Positions 1 through 7,659 of a DNA stretch of 64,000 nucleotides are shown one piece after another. How positions within the stretch are numbered: position 1 is the first letter of the stretch; each line of letters begins with the position of its first letter. This DNA comes from Flavobacterium potami. Lineage in GTDB: Bacteria > Bacteroidota > Bacteroidia > Flavobacteriales > Flavobacteriaceae. The stretch spans positions 62,001 through 126,000 of the forward strand of contig NZ_JAINUY010000001.1 of the NCBI RefSeq assembly GCF_020026915.1, read 5' to 3'. The notes beneath the pieces are model-generated. The model worked only from the letters and a program-made list of their open reading frames with translations. It made no database searches and was not told the DNA's origin. The position numbers were made by a program, and so were the translations under genes.

Positions 1-347
1 TTGCAGATGAGGATAAAAAAGTAGCAAATCTTTATGATATGTTGCATCCAAACGCAAGTGACAAATTTACAGTGCGTTCTGTTTTTGTGATCGGACCAGA
101 TAAAAAAATCAAATTGACTTTGACATATCCAGCTTCTACAGGAAGAAATTTTGACGAATTACTTCGTGTAATCGACAGTTTACAATTGACTGCAAATTAC
201 AGTGTTGCAACGCCAGCAAACTGGAAAGATGGAGAAGATGTGGTTATAGCTCCTGCAATTCCAGACAGCGATATTCCAGCAAAATTCCCGAAAGGACATA
301 CGCCAATTAAACCTTATTTGCGTTTGACGCCGCAGCCGAATAAGTAA
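1..347 (+). CDS. 1-Cys peroxiredoxin (Prx6-type), C-terminal part
   Basis: The open frame enters from the left edge (first full codon at 3) and gives the last 114 residues of a peroxiredoxin. These enzymes reduce hydrogen peroxide and organic peroxides in the cytoplasm. The stretch TYPASTGRNFDELLRVIDS followed by VATPANWKDGEDVVI is the characteristic C-terminal half of the AhpC/Prx6 group, where the GRNFDE segment follows the thioredoxin fold and the rest forms the C-terminal dimerisation domain. The catalytic cysteine and the start lie outside the window, so the peroxidatic site cannot be checked. The gene converges with the antiporter gene and ends at a strong shared hairpin. Confidence 0.88.
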   Translation, partial: ADEDKKVANLYDMLHPNASDKFTVRSVFVIGPDKKIKLTLTYPASTGRNFDELLRVIDSLQLTANYSVATPANWKDGEDVVIAPAIPDSDIPAKFPKGHTPIKPYLRLTPQPNK

Positions 348-349
348 TT

Positions 350-485
350 TAAAGGGACAAAGGTTCAAAGGGACAGAGGAACAAAGTTTAAAGGCTGCTA
401 TTTTTCCAAATGGAAAAATAGCAGCCTTTAATTTTTAACTAGGCCTTTGGACCTTTGTCCCTTTGAATCTTTGCACCTTCAAAAG
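350..485. repeat. AAAG-word palindromic array between convergent genes
   Basis: Short words of the form CAAAGGGACAAAGG occur on the left (about 353-387), and their complement, with CCTTTGTCCCTTTG and CTTTGCACC, on the right (about 443-478). They flank a perfect 21-bp terminator stem. The right arm runs into the 3' end of the antiporter gene and encodes part of its last residues. The same wording appears downstream of the GH3 gene near 58026-58075. Confidence 0.6.
388..431. terminator. Bidirectional hairpin terminator
   Basis: A perfect inverted repeat (arms 388-408 and 411-431, stem core GGCTGCTATTTTTCCA) separated by only two bases. A- and T-runs flank it. It lies between the convergent peroxiredoxin and antiporter genes and can serve both. 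Confidence 0.8.
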
Positions 486-2712
486 TGAACAAAGCCGTCA
501 TTCTTTTTTTATCTCCTACAACCCAGAGAATATCATTTTTTTCTAGAATTAAACTAGATTCAGGATTAAGGATGCGATTTCCATTTCGTTCAATTCCGAC
601 AACCATTCCGTCTGTTTTGGCTCTGAATTGTCCGATGCTTTTTTGGATGAATTCCTCTTGTGAAACTTCTAGTTGACGCAATACAATATCTGTCTCTTGT
701 ATTTTTGTTGGAGCTTCAGTCTCATTTTGCGTTAGAAATTTTGTGAATTCAGCAATTTGGGCGTCGGTTCCAATTACACAAATTTCATCTCCAGGAAATA
801 AACGTTCGTTTTTAGTAGGAATCGGAATAGTGACTTCACCTCGTTTAATGTAGGCAATATTGATTCCTAATTGCTCACGGATTTTAAGTTCCTGTAAAGT
901 TTGTCCAACCAAATTGGATTCTTTTTTAATTTCAAAGAAAGACATGTGTCCGTCCCAAGGCATTAAATTGGCATATCTTCTATCGATCTTTTTGTTTTCG
1001 CGATCGTTAAGGTTTTTCAAAAAGTGATTTTCAATCTTATGATATTGTTCATTTAATTTTTTAGGGAATATCTGATAAGCTCCAATTGCAATAATAAGCG
1101 CAACAAAAGCAACTAAAGGAGAGAAGAAAATATTCAACAAAAATCCGACGAAGAACAATCCAAGGCTCATTCTAATTAATATTAACATTAATAATGCTCC
1201 ACGATATTTACGCTCTTCCCATAAAATTTCAACTTCATCAACTTTAACACGACGAAGCGATAGTGCCCATAAAAAAGGTGCAATAATGACTAAAGTTAGC
1301 AAAGCAGCTAAAGTATTTCCAAATCTTGTATCGGCGACTAAAGGCGCAACAAATTTAGATGACAATAAAATTATAGCAGTAATGATAATAGTATGAAGAA
1401 TAATCTGTGTAACCGATGAACGAAGTACAATTTGCCAAGTACTTACCGATTTGATAGCTTGCGCATTGACACTATATCGATTAATATTTTTAACCCATCT
1501 TTTTGGCATTTTCGATTCCAGAAACAAAGCAAAACGCTCTGAATATTTAATTAAAAAAGGGGTTGTAAAAGTGGTAATCGCTGAGACTGCTACAATTATC
1601 GGATATAAAAAATCACTCGTAACTTTCAAAGTCATTCCCAGAGTTGCAATAATAAAAGAGAACTCTCCAATTTGCGCTAAGCTCATTCCTGTTTGAACCG
1701 ATTGTTTTAAAGGCTGTCCAGAAATTAATGCACCAATCGAAGAACTAAATGCTTTTCCGAAAATTGTGATAAGTGTAATTAACGCAACAGGAAGTGCATA
1801 AGTCAATAAAGTGTTCGGATTAATTAACATTCCTACAGATACGAAGAAAACGGCACCAAATAAATCTTTTACGGGCTGAATTAAGTGTTCGATTTTTTCT
1901 GCCATAGTAGTTTCAGCAATAATAGATCCCATGATAAAAGCTCCCAATGCAGGAGAGAAACCAACATTTGCCGCAAAAACTACCATCATCAAACATAATG
2001 CTAACGAAATAATTAGAAGCATTTCATCTGTCAAAAGATGTTTGGCCTTTTTTAGAATAGTTGGAATAATAAAGATTCCTCCCAAAAACCAAATAATTAA
2101 AAAGAAAACTAATTTTAAAACAGATTGCAATAATTCGCCTCCAGAAACCTGATCGCTAACTGCAATAGTTGATAATAAAACGAGCATTAAAATCGCTACA
2201 ATGTCTTCAACGATTAAAGCTCCAAATACAATTCCGACGAACTTTTTTCCTTTTACTCCCAATTCATCAAAAGCTCTAATGATAATAGTTGTAGATGAAA
2301 TCGAAAGTGTTGCGCCAAGAAAAATACTATCCATTTTTCCCCAGCCCATCCATTGTCCAACACAAAAACCGATCAAAGTCATAAACATGATCTGGGTTAT
2401 GGCGGTGACAGATGAAGTTCCTCCAACTTTCATTAGTTTTTTAAAGCTGAATTCTAATCCCAAACTGAAAAGTAAAAATATAACCCCAATTTCGGCCCAG
2501 ACTTCGACGCTTTTCATGTCAGTTATAGAAGGGAAAAAATCAAAATGGTTTCCGGCTAAAAATCCTGCAATCAGGTAACCTAGAACCAAAGGTTGTTTCA
2601 TTCTTTTAAATAATAGGACGGCAATTCCGGCAGTCATCAGGATTAATCCCAAATCACTAATTAAAGGTTGTAAGTGGTGCGTACTTTCGGCTGCGGCATT
2701 TAGTGCAATCAT
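439..2712 (-). CDS. CPA2-family cation:proton antiporter with two RCK_C domains
   Basis: An integral membrane transporter of the monovalent cation:proton antiporter-2 family (757 aa), expected to exchange K+ or Na+ for protons across the inner membrane. About 13 hydrophobic segments fill residues 15-390, with more membrane segments around 430-570. The core contains LGLEFSFKKL and GFSPALGAFIMGSIIAET, typical of the Na+/H+ exchanger fold. Two regulatory RCK_C (TrkA-C) modules follow at about 590-660 and 677-740. No Rossmann-type RCK_N domain with a GxGxxG motif separates them, so it is not a standard KefB/KefC, and gating by ligand binding to RCK_C is inferred. The ATG at 2712 gives a short N-terminus before the first membrane helix. 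The transported ion cannot be told from sequence. Confidence 0.9.
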   Translation of the reverse strand: MIALNAAAESTHHLQPLISDLGLILMTAGIAVLLFKRMKQPLVLGYLIAGFLAGNHFDFFPSITDMKSVEVWAEIGVIFLLFSLGLEFSFKKLMKVGGTSSVTAITQIMFMTLIGFCVGQWMGWGKMDSIFLGATLSISSTTIIIRAFDELGVKGKKFVGIVFGALIVEDIVAILMLVLLSTIAVSDQVSGGELLQSVLKLVFFLIIWFLGGIFIIPTILKKAKHLLTDEMLLIISLALCLMMVVFAANVGFSPALGAFIMGSIIAETTMAEKIEHLIQPVKDLFGAVFFVSVGMLINPNTLLTYALPVALITLITIFGKAFSSSIGALISGQPLKQSVQTGMSLAQIGEFSFIIATLGMTLKVTSDFLYPIIVAVSAITTFTTPFLIKYSERFALFLESKMPKRWVKNINRYSVNAQAIKSVSTWQIVLRSSVTQIILHTIIITAIILLSSKFVAPLVADTRFGNTLAALLTLVIIAPFLWALSLRRVKVDEVEILWEERKYRGALLMLILIRMSLGLFFVGFLLNIFFSPLVAFVALIIAIGAYQIFPKKLNEQYHKIENHFLKNLNDRENKKIDRRYANLMPWDGHMSFFEIKKESNLVGQTLQELKIREQLGINIAYIKRGEVTIPIPTKNERLFPGDEICVIGTDAQIAEFTKFLTQNETEAPTKIQETDIVLRQLEVSQEEFIQKSIGQFRAKTDGMVVGIERNGNRILNPESSLILEKNDILWVVGDKKRMTALFTFEGAKIQRDKGPKA

Positions 2713-2833
2713 ATAAAAAAGTGGTATTTCTTTAAAGAGTTGATCCAGTTTTTTTCATTTGAAATGAAATTCACAAAACTTTATTTGCGTAAAATCTAAG
2801 TGAATAATCTGGGTAAATAACTCCAAATTAAAT

Positions 2834-2867
2834 AAAAAAAGCTATCTCGATAAAGATAGCTTTTTTT
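2834..2867. terminator. Hairpin terminator downstream of purB
   Basis: An A-run, the inverted repeat GCTATCT / AGATAGC with a six-base loop, then eight T residues. It lies just beyond the purB stop and upstream of the antiporter start, so it should terminate the leftward purB transcript. Confidence 0.75.
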
Positions 2868-2889
2868 GGGAAAATATTTAGGATTTTCT

Positions 2890-4236
2890 TTAAATTCCTG
2901 TGTAATTACTAGGAGTAATTGCTAATAATTCTGCTCTAACTGAATCAGAAACTTCCAATGTTGCAATAAAATTATGAATTGCATTTTTATCAATTGCTTC
3001 GTTAGTTCTTGTTAAACCTTTTAAAGCCTCATATGGATTTGGATAAGCTTCACGACGCAAAATAGTCTGAATTGCTTCTGCTACAACTGCCCAGTTTTTC
3101 TCTAAATCTTCAGCAAATTTACTTTCGTTTAAAAGCAGTTTGTTCAAACCTTTTAGAGTAGCTTCAAAAGCAATAATTGTATGCCCAAACGGAACTCCAA
3201 CGTTACGTAAAACAGTACTGTCAGTTAAATCACGCTGTAATCTTGAAATAGGTAATTTAGCAGCTAAATGTTCGAAAATAGCATTTGCAATTCCTAAGTT
3301 TCCTTCAGAATTTTCAAAATCAATTGGGTTTACTTTATGTGGCATTGCAGAAGAACCAATTTCTCCAGCTTTGATTTTTTGTTTAAAATAATCCATCGAA
3401 ACATACGTCCAGATATCGCGATCTAAATCGATAATAATCGTGTTGATTCTTTTTAAAGCATCAAAGAAAGCAGCAAAATGATCGTAATGTTCGATTTGAG
3501 TGGTCGGGAAAGAATGTTTTAAACCAAGATCGGTTTCAACAAATTTATTTCCGAATTGTTTCCAGTCAATTTGTGGATAGGCAACGTGATGCGCATTAAA
3601 GTTTCCTGTCGCTCCGCCAAATTTAGCAGCAAACGGAACATTAAATAACAAACGCATCTGTTCTTCTAAACGCTCAACAAATACCAAAATTTCTTTTCCT
3701 AAACGAGTAGGAGAGGCCGGTTGTCCGTGCGTACGTGCCAACATTGGAATGTCTTTCCACTCCACGCTTAATTCTTTTAATTTTGCAATTACAGAAATTA
3801 AAGTTGGCATATAAACTTGCTCAAACGCTTCTTTTGTAGAAAGCGGAATGGCAGTGTTGTTAATATCTTGAGATGTTAATCCGAAGTGAATGAACTCTTT
3901 GTATTGAGATAAACCTAATTTTTCAAAAGCATCTTTAATGAAGTATTCAACCGCTTTTACGTCGTGATTGGTTACTTTCTCTGTTTCTTTAATCCAAAGT
4001 GCATCTTCAGTCGAGAAGTTTTTGTAGATGTTTCTCAAGCTTTCAAATAAAGAAGCATCAATACCTTGTAATTGCGGTAATGGAATTTGGCATAAAGCAA
4101 TGAAGTATTCCACTTCAACCAAAACACGGTATTTTATTAAAGCCTCTTCGGAGAAAAAAGGTGCTAAATTTTGAGTTTTATTTCTATATCGTCCATCAAT
4201 TGGAGATATAGCATTCAATTCGTTTAGAGTAGTCAT
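2890..4236 (-). CDS. purB: Adenylosuccinate lyase
   Basis: Cleaves adenylosuccinate to AMP and fumarate, and SAICAR to AICAR and fumarate, in purine synthesis (cytoplasm). At 448 aa it has the usual length of the family. The fumarase/aspartase superfamily signature GSSAMPHKVNPIDFENSEG lies at about 290-308. The N-terminus carries the PurB-typical LNAISPIDGRYRNKT. TSQDINNTA and ARTHGQPASPTRLGKE are further substrate-binding segments. The gene stands alone on the minus strand with a terminator behind it. Identification is firm. Confidence 0.97.
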   Translation of the reverse strand: MTTLNELNAISPIDGRYRNKTQNLAPFFSEEALIKYRVLVEVEYFIALCQIPLPQLQGIDASLFESLRNIYKNFSTEDALWIKETEKVTNHDVKAVEYFIKDAFEKLGLSQYKEFIHFGLTSQDINNTAIPLSTKEAFEQVYMPTLISVIAKLKELSVEWKDIPMLARTHGQPASPTRLGKEILVFVERLEEQMRLLFNVPFAAKFGGATGNFNAHHVAYPQIDWKQFGNKFVETDLGLKHSFPTTQIEHYDHFAAFFDALKRINTIIIDLDRDIWTYVSMDYFKQKIKAGEIGSSAMPHKVNPIDFENSEGNLGIANAIFEHLAAKLPISRLQRDLTDSTVLRNVGVPFGHTIIAFEATLKGLNKLLLNESKFAEDLEKNWAVVAEAIQTILRREAYPNPYEALKGLTRTNEAIDKNAIHNFIATLEVSDSVRAELLAITPSNYTGI

Positions 4237-4305
4237 TGTTATGTTGTTTTTTCGAAAGGTGCAAATATAAGCTATTGTTAAAACTTCTGAAAGCTATATT
4301 AGTGC

Positions 4306-4998
4306 TTAAATTATGGTTTTGAAAATTTTATCCCAGATTGTGAAGTAAAAACCGTAATTGCGAGACTCATTTTTATGATGATCGTTATGAAATTTGGTCG
4401 TAGAAATCCATTTTGTGAAATAATTTCTGTACCAGAAAGCAGGAAAGATATCTCTTTTTAAATGTCCAAATATTCCATAAGACAAATTTAGAACTAGATA
4501 AATGATGATGCTCAAGTAATTAAACTTCAAAATCGTGATTAAAAACAGCCATATAAAACCAAAGCCTAGAGTTTCTATTGGATGCAAGACATACAAACTG
4601 TAAACATTGGTTTCGACATGAGTATGATGCAGTTTATGAATTGGATACATCCATTTTAAATGATGAACCAAAAAATGGAAAATGAACATGAAAAGATCCA
4701 TTAAAACAATCAATAAAAGAGTATCAAAAAAGATAAGCTTTAAGGATCCTGAAAAATCTATTTTCATGATTCCGTAATGATACAATTCAAAACCTAGTAA
4801 AGTGATAAAAGTGTTGCAGATTAATGTTGAAAGCACCCATTTTCGATCTTTATTTTTTAAAATTGTGTTTTTTGGTTCCAGTATTTTTCCAATTAAAACA
4901 GATAAACCAACAAGCACTGCATTTTCTATTAAAAAGAAAATAAAGAGCCAGAAGATGTTAAATTGAGATAATTGCTGTAACCAGCTTTCAAAAATCAT
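4306..4998 (-). CDS. Sterol desaturase / fatty acid hydroxylase family protein
   Basis: A membrane-bound di-iron oxygenase of the fatty acid hydroxylase superfamily (230 aa). Several transmembrane helices are visible (about 13-40, 58-75, 88-110, 145-170). The three histidine clusters needed to hold the two irons are present: H108xxxHH, H121KLHHTH, and FHNDHH near residue 202. Substrate is unknown; bacterial relatives act on lipids or carotenoids. Its ATG overlaps the stop of the sirtuin gene (ATGA at 4995-4998), so the two are probably translated from one mRNA. Confidence 0.85.
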   Translation of the reverse strand: MIFESWLQQLSQFNIFWLFIFFLIENAVLVGLSVLIGKILEPKNTILKNKDRKWVLSTLICNTFITLLGFELYHYGIMKIDFSGSLKLIFFDTLLLIVLMDLFMFIFHFLVHHLKWMYPIHKLHHTHVETNVYSLYVLHPIETLGFGFIWLFLITILKFNYLSIIIYLVLNLSYGIFGHLKRDIFPAFWYRNYFTKWISTTKFHNDHHKNESRNYGFYFTIWDKIFKTII

Positions 4999-5696
4999 GT
5001 TGTTTTTTCTAAGTTCAATAATATTTCTCTCATTTCGGCAACTCCTTCTGAAGCAAATTTTGCGATGGTTTCGACTTTATTTCTAAGATTCGGAATTGAG
5101 ATCGGTTTCGGATCAATATAAAAAACTGGCGTTGTGCTTGGTGTATAAGCAATTAAGCCAGCAGCAGGATAAACTTGCAAAGAAGTTCCAATTACAGCAA
5201 AATAATCTGCAGTTTCTGTTATGTCTATCGCTTCTTCGAGAGCAGGAACTTCTTCGCCAAACCAAACAATATGCGGACGCAATTGATAGCCGTTTGTGTC
5301 TAAATCTCCTGTAAACAAATCTTCTGTCCAGTCTAAAATTAGATTTTTATTTTGAGTACTTCTAACCTTTAGTAACTCTCCATGTAAATGTAAAACGTTT
5401 GTACTTCCGGCGCGTTCGTGTAAATCGTCAACGTTTTGAGTGATAATTTGTACATCAAAATCTTTTTCTAATTCAGCCAAAATAATATGACCAAGATTCG
5501 GTTTTACTTCTTTTAACTGCTGACGTCTTTTATTATAAAAATCCAGTACCAATTCTTGGTTTTTATGCCAGCCTTCTGGAGTTGCGACTTCCATTACATC
5601 ATGACCTTCCCATAATCCATCGCTGTCACGAAAAGTTTTGATTCCGCTTTCAGCACTTATTCCCGCGCCGGTTAAAACTACAAGTTTCTTTTTCAT
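4995..5696 (-). CDS. Sir2-family NAD-dependent protein deacylase without zinc site
   Basis: A sirtuin that removes acyl groups from lysine using NAD+. I place the start at 5696 (MKKKLVVLTGAGISAESG), giving 233 aa; an in-frame codon at 5768 would add a poorly conserved leader. NAD-binding GAGISAESG is at 10-18, TQNVDDLHERAG at 86-97 and the catalytic histidine is H105 in HLHGEL. Y54 and R57 of FYNKRR match the residues that favour succinyl- or malonyl-lysine in the CobB/SIRT5 class. The protein contains no cysteine at all, and the zinc-ribbon insertion seen in E. coli CobB is shortened. It is translationally coupled to the hydroxylase gene downstream. Confidence 0.9.
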   Translation of the reverse strand: MKKKLVVLTGAGISAESGIKTFRDSDGLWEGHDVMEVATPEGWHKNQELVLDFYNKRRQQLKEVKPNLGHIILAELEKDFDVQIITQNVDDLHERAGSTNVLHLHGELLKVRSTQNKNLILDWTEDLFTGDLDTNGYQLRPHIVWFGEEVPALEEAIDITETADYFAVIGTSLQVYPAAGLIAYTPSTTPVFYIDPKPISIPNLRNKVETIAKFASEGVAEMREILLNLEKTT

Positions 5697-5768
5697 ATTT
5701 AGAATTGGTTTGTATTTTTTTAATTGTAAAATTAGTTTTTTCTTACTTTTATATTCTATTTTTATCAA

Positions 5769-6149
5769 ATGAAAAAGCTATTTTTAATCGGATTTCTTTT
5801 AGTAAGTATTTCTTCTTTTGCACAATCAGTTTCTAAAAATAAAAATTTATTTATTGAAAATGATACCTTAAGTGCATTTTCATTTTTAAAAGAAAAACCT
5901 TTGATGAATCAATTTTATAAATACTATAATTCTCCTGCTGCGTTTTCAATTTATAATCCGAAACCTGGATTTAACCCAATTAGTATAAAATCACAAAAAT
6001 ATTATTCTTTTGCAAATACAAGTTCATTGCTAAGAAGGGAAATGAGTAATATAAAACCAGAACCCATTTTTCCTGAACCGACCGATAAAAAAACGTTTGG
6101 AGAAGCAGTTTTTGAAGGAGTTTTAGATGGTATTTTTAAGAAAAAATAA
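5769..6149 (+). CDS. Small secreted protein of unknown function
   Basis: 126 aa with a clear signal peptide (MKKLFLIGFLLVSISSFAQS, cleavage expected after FAQ), so exported to the periplasm or beyond. The mature part is polar and rich in Asn, Lys, Phe and Tyr, with no domain I recognise. The end carries FGEAVFEGVLDGIFKKK, a short amphipathic stretch. It is divergent from the sirtuin gene, with only 72 bases between the two chosen starts. Confidence 0.65.
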   Translation: MKKLFLIGFLLVSISSFAQSVSKNKNLFIENDTLSAFSFLKEKPLMNQFYKYYNSPAAFSIYNPKPGFNPISIKSQKYYSFANTSSLLRREMSNIKPEPIFPEPTDKKTFGEAVFEGVLDGIFKKK

Positions 6150-6214
6150 AAATAGAGCAGATAGATATTCTTTAGAAATGAAATAGTTATTTTCGCAAAC
6201 TAAATTTAATTGAT

Positions 6215-6850
6215 TTGAAAACGGAGCAGAGATTAACTATTAAAAGAAGTTTTCTGGATAATTACAAAAGAGAATTACACCTGCATTCTGATTTTATTAA
6301 ATTTGAAGATAAAGATTTAGTAAATGATGGTTTTACTTCTTTTAAGGCAAATGAGATCAAAGAATTTAGTTACGGAATGACTTTGTATCAGCATTATTTT
6401 GTCTTCGGAAGAGAATACCAGATATTGATTCGGAATTTTGATGGTAAAACATTAAAAATAAAATTCACCAGCTATTTTGGGATAAAGAAGAATAAAGTTC
6501 ATGAACTTTATTCTGAAATAATTAATTCAGTATGGGATTTGTATTTTAAAGAAAAAACAATGGCATTTATCAGGGATTTTGAAAAAGGTGAATCTTTTTA
6601 TATTGGAGATGTTGTTGTTAATCCGGAAGGAGTGATTATTGAAGTTTCGAAACTTTTAAAACAAGAAAAAAAACTGATTTTGTGGAATGATGTCGGAATC
6701 AGAAAATTTACTACTTATATTTCTATTTATTCAATAGAAAATCCGCTAGATTTTAATCGTGGTTATTCCTATAAAGAAGATTGGAATACGTTTGTTTTAT
6801 ACAATGTGATTAAAAATATTATTGCCAATAAAAATATTAAAAATGATTGA
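6215..6850 (+). CDS. Hypothetical protein (211 aa)
   Basis: A soluble, charged protein that I do not recognise. It has no signal peptide or membrane segment. The most suitable start is TTG at 6215; there is no ATG nearby in frame. The N-terminal half (NEIKEFSYGM, QILIRNFDGKTLKIKFTS) reads like a beta-rich PH-like domain, which is only an impression. The C-terminus overlaps the start of the TrmH gene by 8 bases, so the two are probably co-translated. Confidence 0.65.
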   Translation: MKTEQRLTIKRSFLDNYKRELHLHSDFIKFEDKDLVNDGFTSFKANEIKEFSYGMTLYQHYFVFGREYQILIRNFDGKTLKIKFTSYFGIKKNKVHELYSEIINSVWDLYFKEKTMAFIRDFEKGESFYIGDVVVNPEGVIIEVSKLLKQEKKLILWNDVGIRKFTTYISIYSIENPLDFNRGYSYKEDWNTFVLYNVIKNIIANKNIKND

Positions 6851-7505
6851 TTTAGATTACCTCGCATTCTTAGAAAACATATTAACTGAAAATAGAAAAG
6901 CTAATTTTTTAAAAGTATTAGAAAATCGAACAAAACATTTTACAGTTGCTGTAGAAGATGTTTATCAAATGCATAATACAAGTGCCGTAATGCGTAGTTG
7001 TGAAGTTTTTGGAATTCAAGAATTGAATGTGATTGAACAGCGTTTTGGAAAAAGAATTGACAAAGAAATTGCTTTGGGTGCACAAAAATGGGTTGATATT
7101 AACCGATTTGATTCGGTTTCAGGATGTCTTTCTGATTTGAAAAATAAAGGATATCAAATTATCGCAACAACTCCGCATGAAAAAGATTGTATGTTGGAAG
7201 ATTTCGATATTACAAAACCAAGCGCATTATTTTTCGGAACAGAAAAAGAAGGGTTGTCACAAGAAATTATGGACAACGCCGATGGTTTCTTGAAAATTCC
7301 GATGGTTGGTTTTACAGAGAGTTTGAATATTTCTGTTTCAGCTGCAATTATTATTCAAAACCTAACAAACAGACTTCGCAGATCTGATATTGAATGGAAA
7401 TTGACTGAAGAGGAAATTTTAGTTAAACGTTTGGATTGGGCTAAAAATTCTATTAAAGATATAAAACGAATAGAAGCGCGTTATTATCAAGATAATCCGA
7501 GGTAA
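6843..7505 (+). CDS. trmH: TrmH-family RNA 2'-O-methyltransferase
   Basis: A SPOUT-fold methyltransferase (220 aa), most likely tRNA (guanosine-18)-2'-O-methyltransferase, using S-adenosylmethionine. I chose the ATG at 6843 (MIDLDYLAFLENIL). Family motifs are visible: NTSAVMRSCEVFGIQ near 45-60 (motif 1), LFFGTEKEGLS (motif 2), and IPMVGFTESLNISVSAAIII (motif 3, the trefoil knot that binds the cofactor). It overlaps the preceding unknown gene by 8 bases and is followed by a palindromic terminator. The exact RNA target cannot be fixed from sequence alone. Confidence 0.85.
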   Translation: MIDLDYLAFLENILTENRKANFLKVLENRTKHFTVAVEDVYQMHNTSAVMRSCEVFGIQELNVIEQRFGKRIDKEIALGAQKWVDINRFDSVSGCLSDLKNKGYQIIATTPHEKDCMLEDFDITKPSALFFGTEKEGLSQEIMDNADGFLKIPMVGFTESLNISVSAAIIIQNLTNRLRRSDIEWKLTEEEILVKRLDWAKNSIKDIKRIEARYYQDNPR

Positions 7506-7508
7506 TTA

Positions 7509-7649
7509 AGTCGCAGTTTACTGTCTCAGTCTCAGTTTTGGGATTATAAACAGAATTTAAAAAGAAAAGACCGATAGTTTAAACTATCGGTCTTTTTTAT
7601 GGATTTAAAATATCAGTTGGTAAACTGTGACTGAGTACCGAGACTGAAT
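7509..7649. repeat. CAGT/ACTG arms flanking a terminator
   Basis: The left arm (7511-7536, CAGTTTACTGTCTCAGTCTC) and right arm (7619-7649, GTAAACTGTGACTGAGTACC and on) are imperfect reverse complements. They enclose the hairpin at 7565-7596. The same words recur at 11411-11531, 15210-15376, 15827-15856 and 22359-22533. Confidence 0.65.
7565..7596. terminator. Bidirectional palindromic terminator
   Basis: A perfect 32-base palindrome, each arm reading AAAAGACCGATAGTTT or its complement. It has A-rich and T-rich ends. It lies between the convergent trmH-like gene and secA and can stop both transcripts. Confidence 0.8.
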
Positions 7650-7659
7650 ATTTAAAAAA

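Noticed and set aside
5697..5768. N-terminal extension of the sirtuin from 5768
   Set aside because: The extra 24 residues are Lys/Ile-rich, lie in the promoter gap and precede the standard start MKKKLVVLTGAGIS.
7187..7387. Overlapping open frame within the trmH-like gene
   Set aside because: Composition is that of a shadow frame; the gene on the same strand explains the sequence fully.
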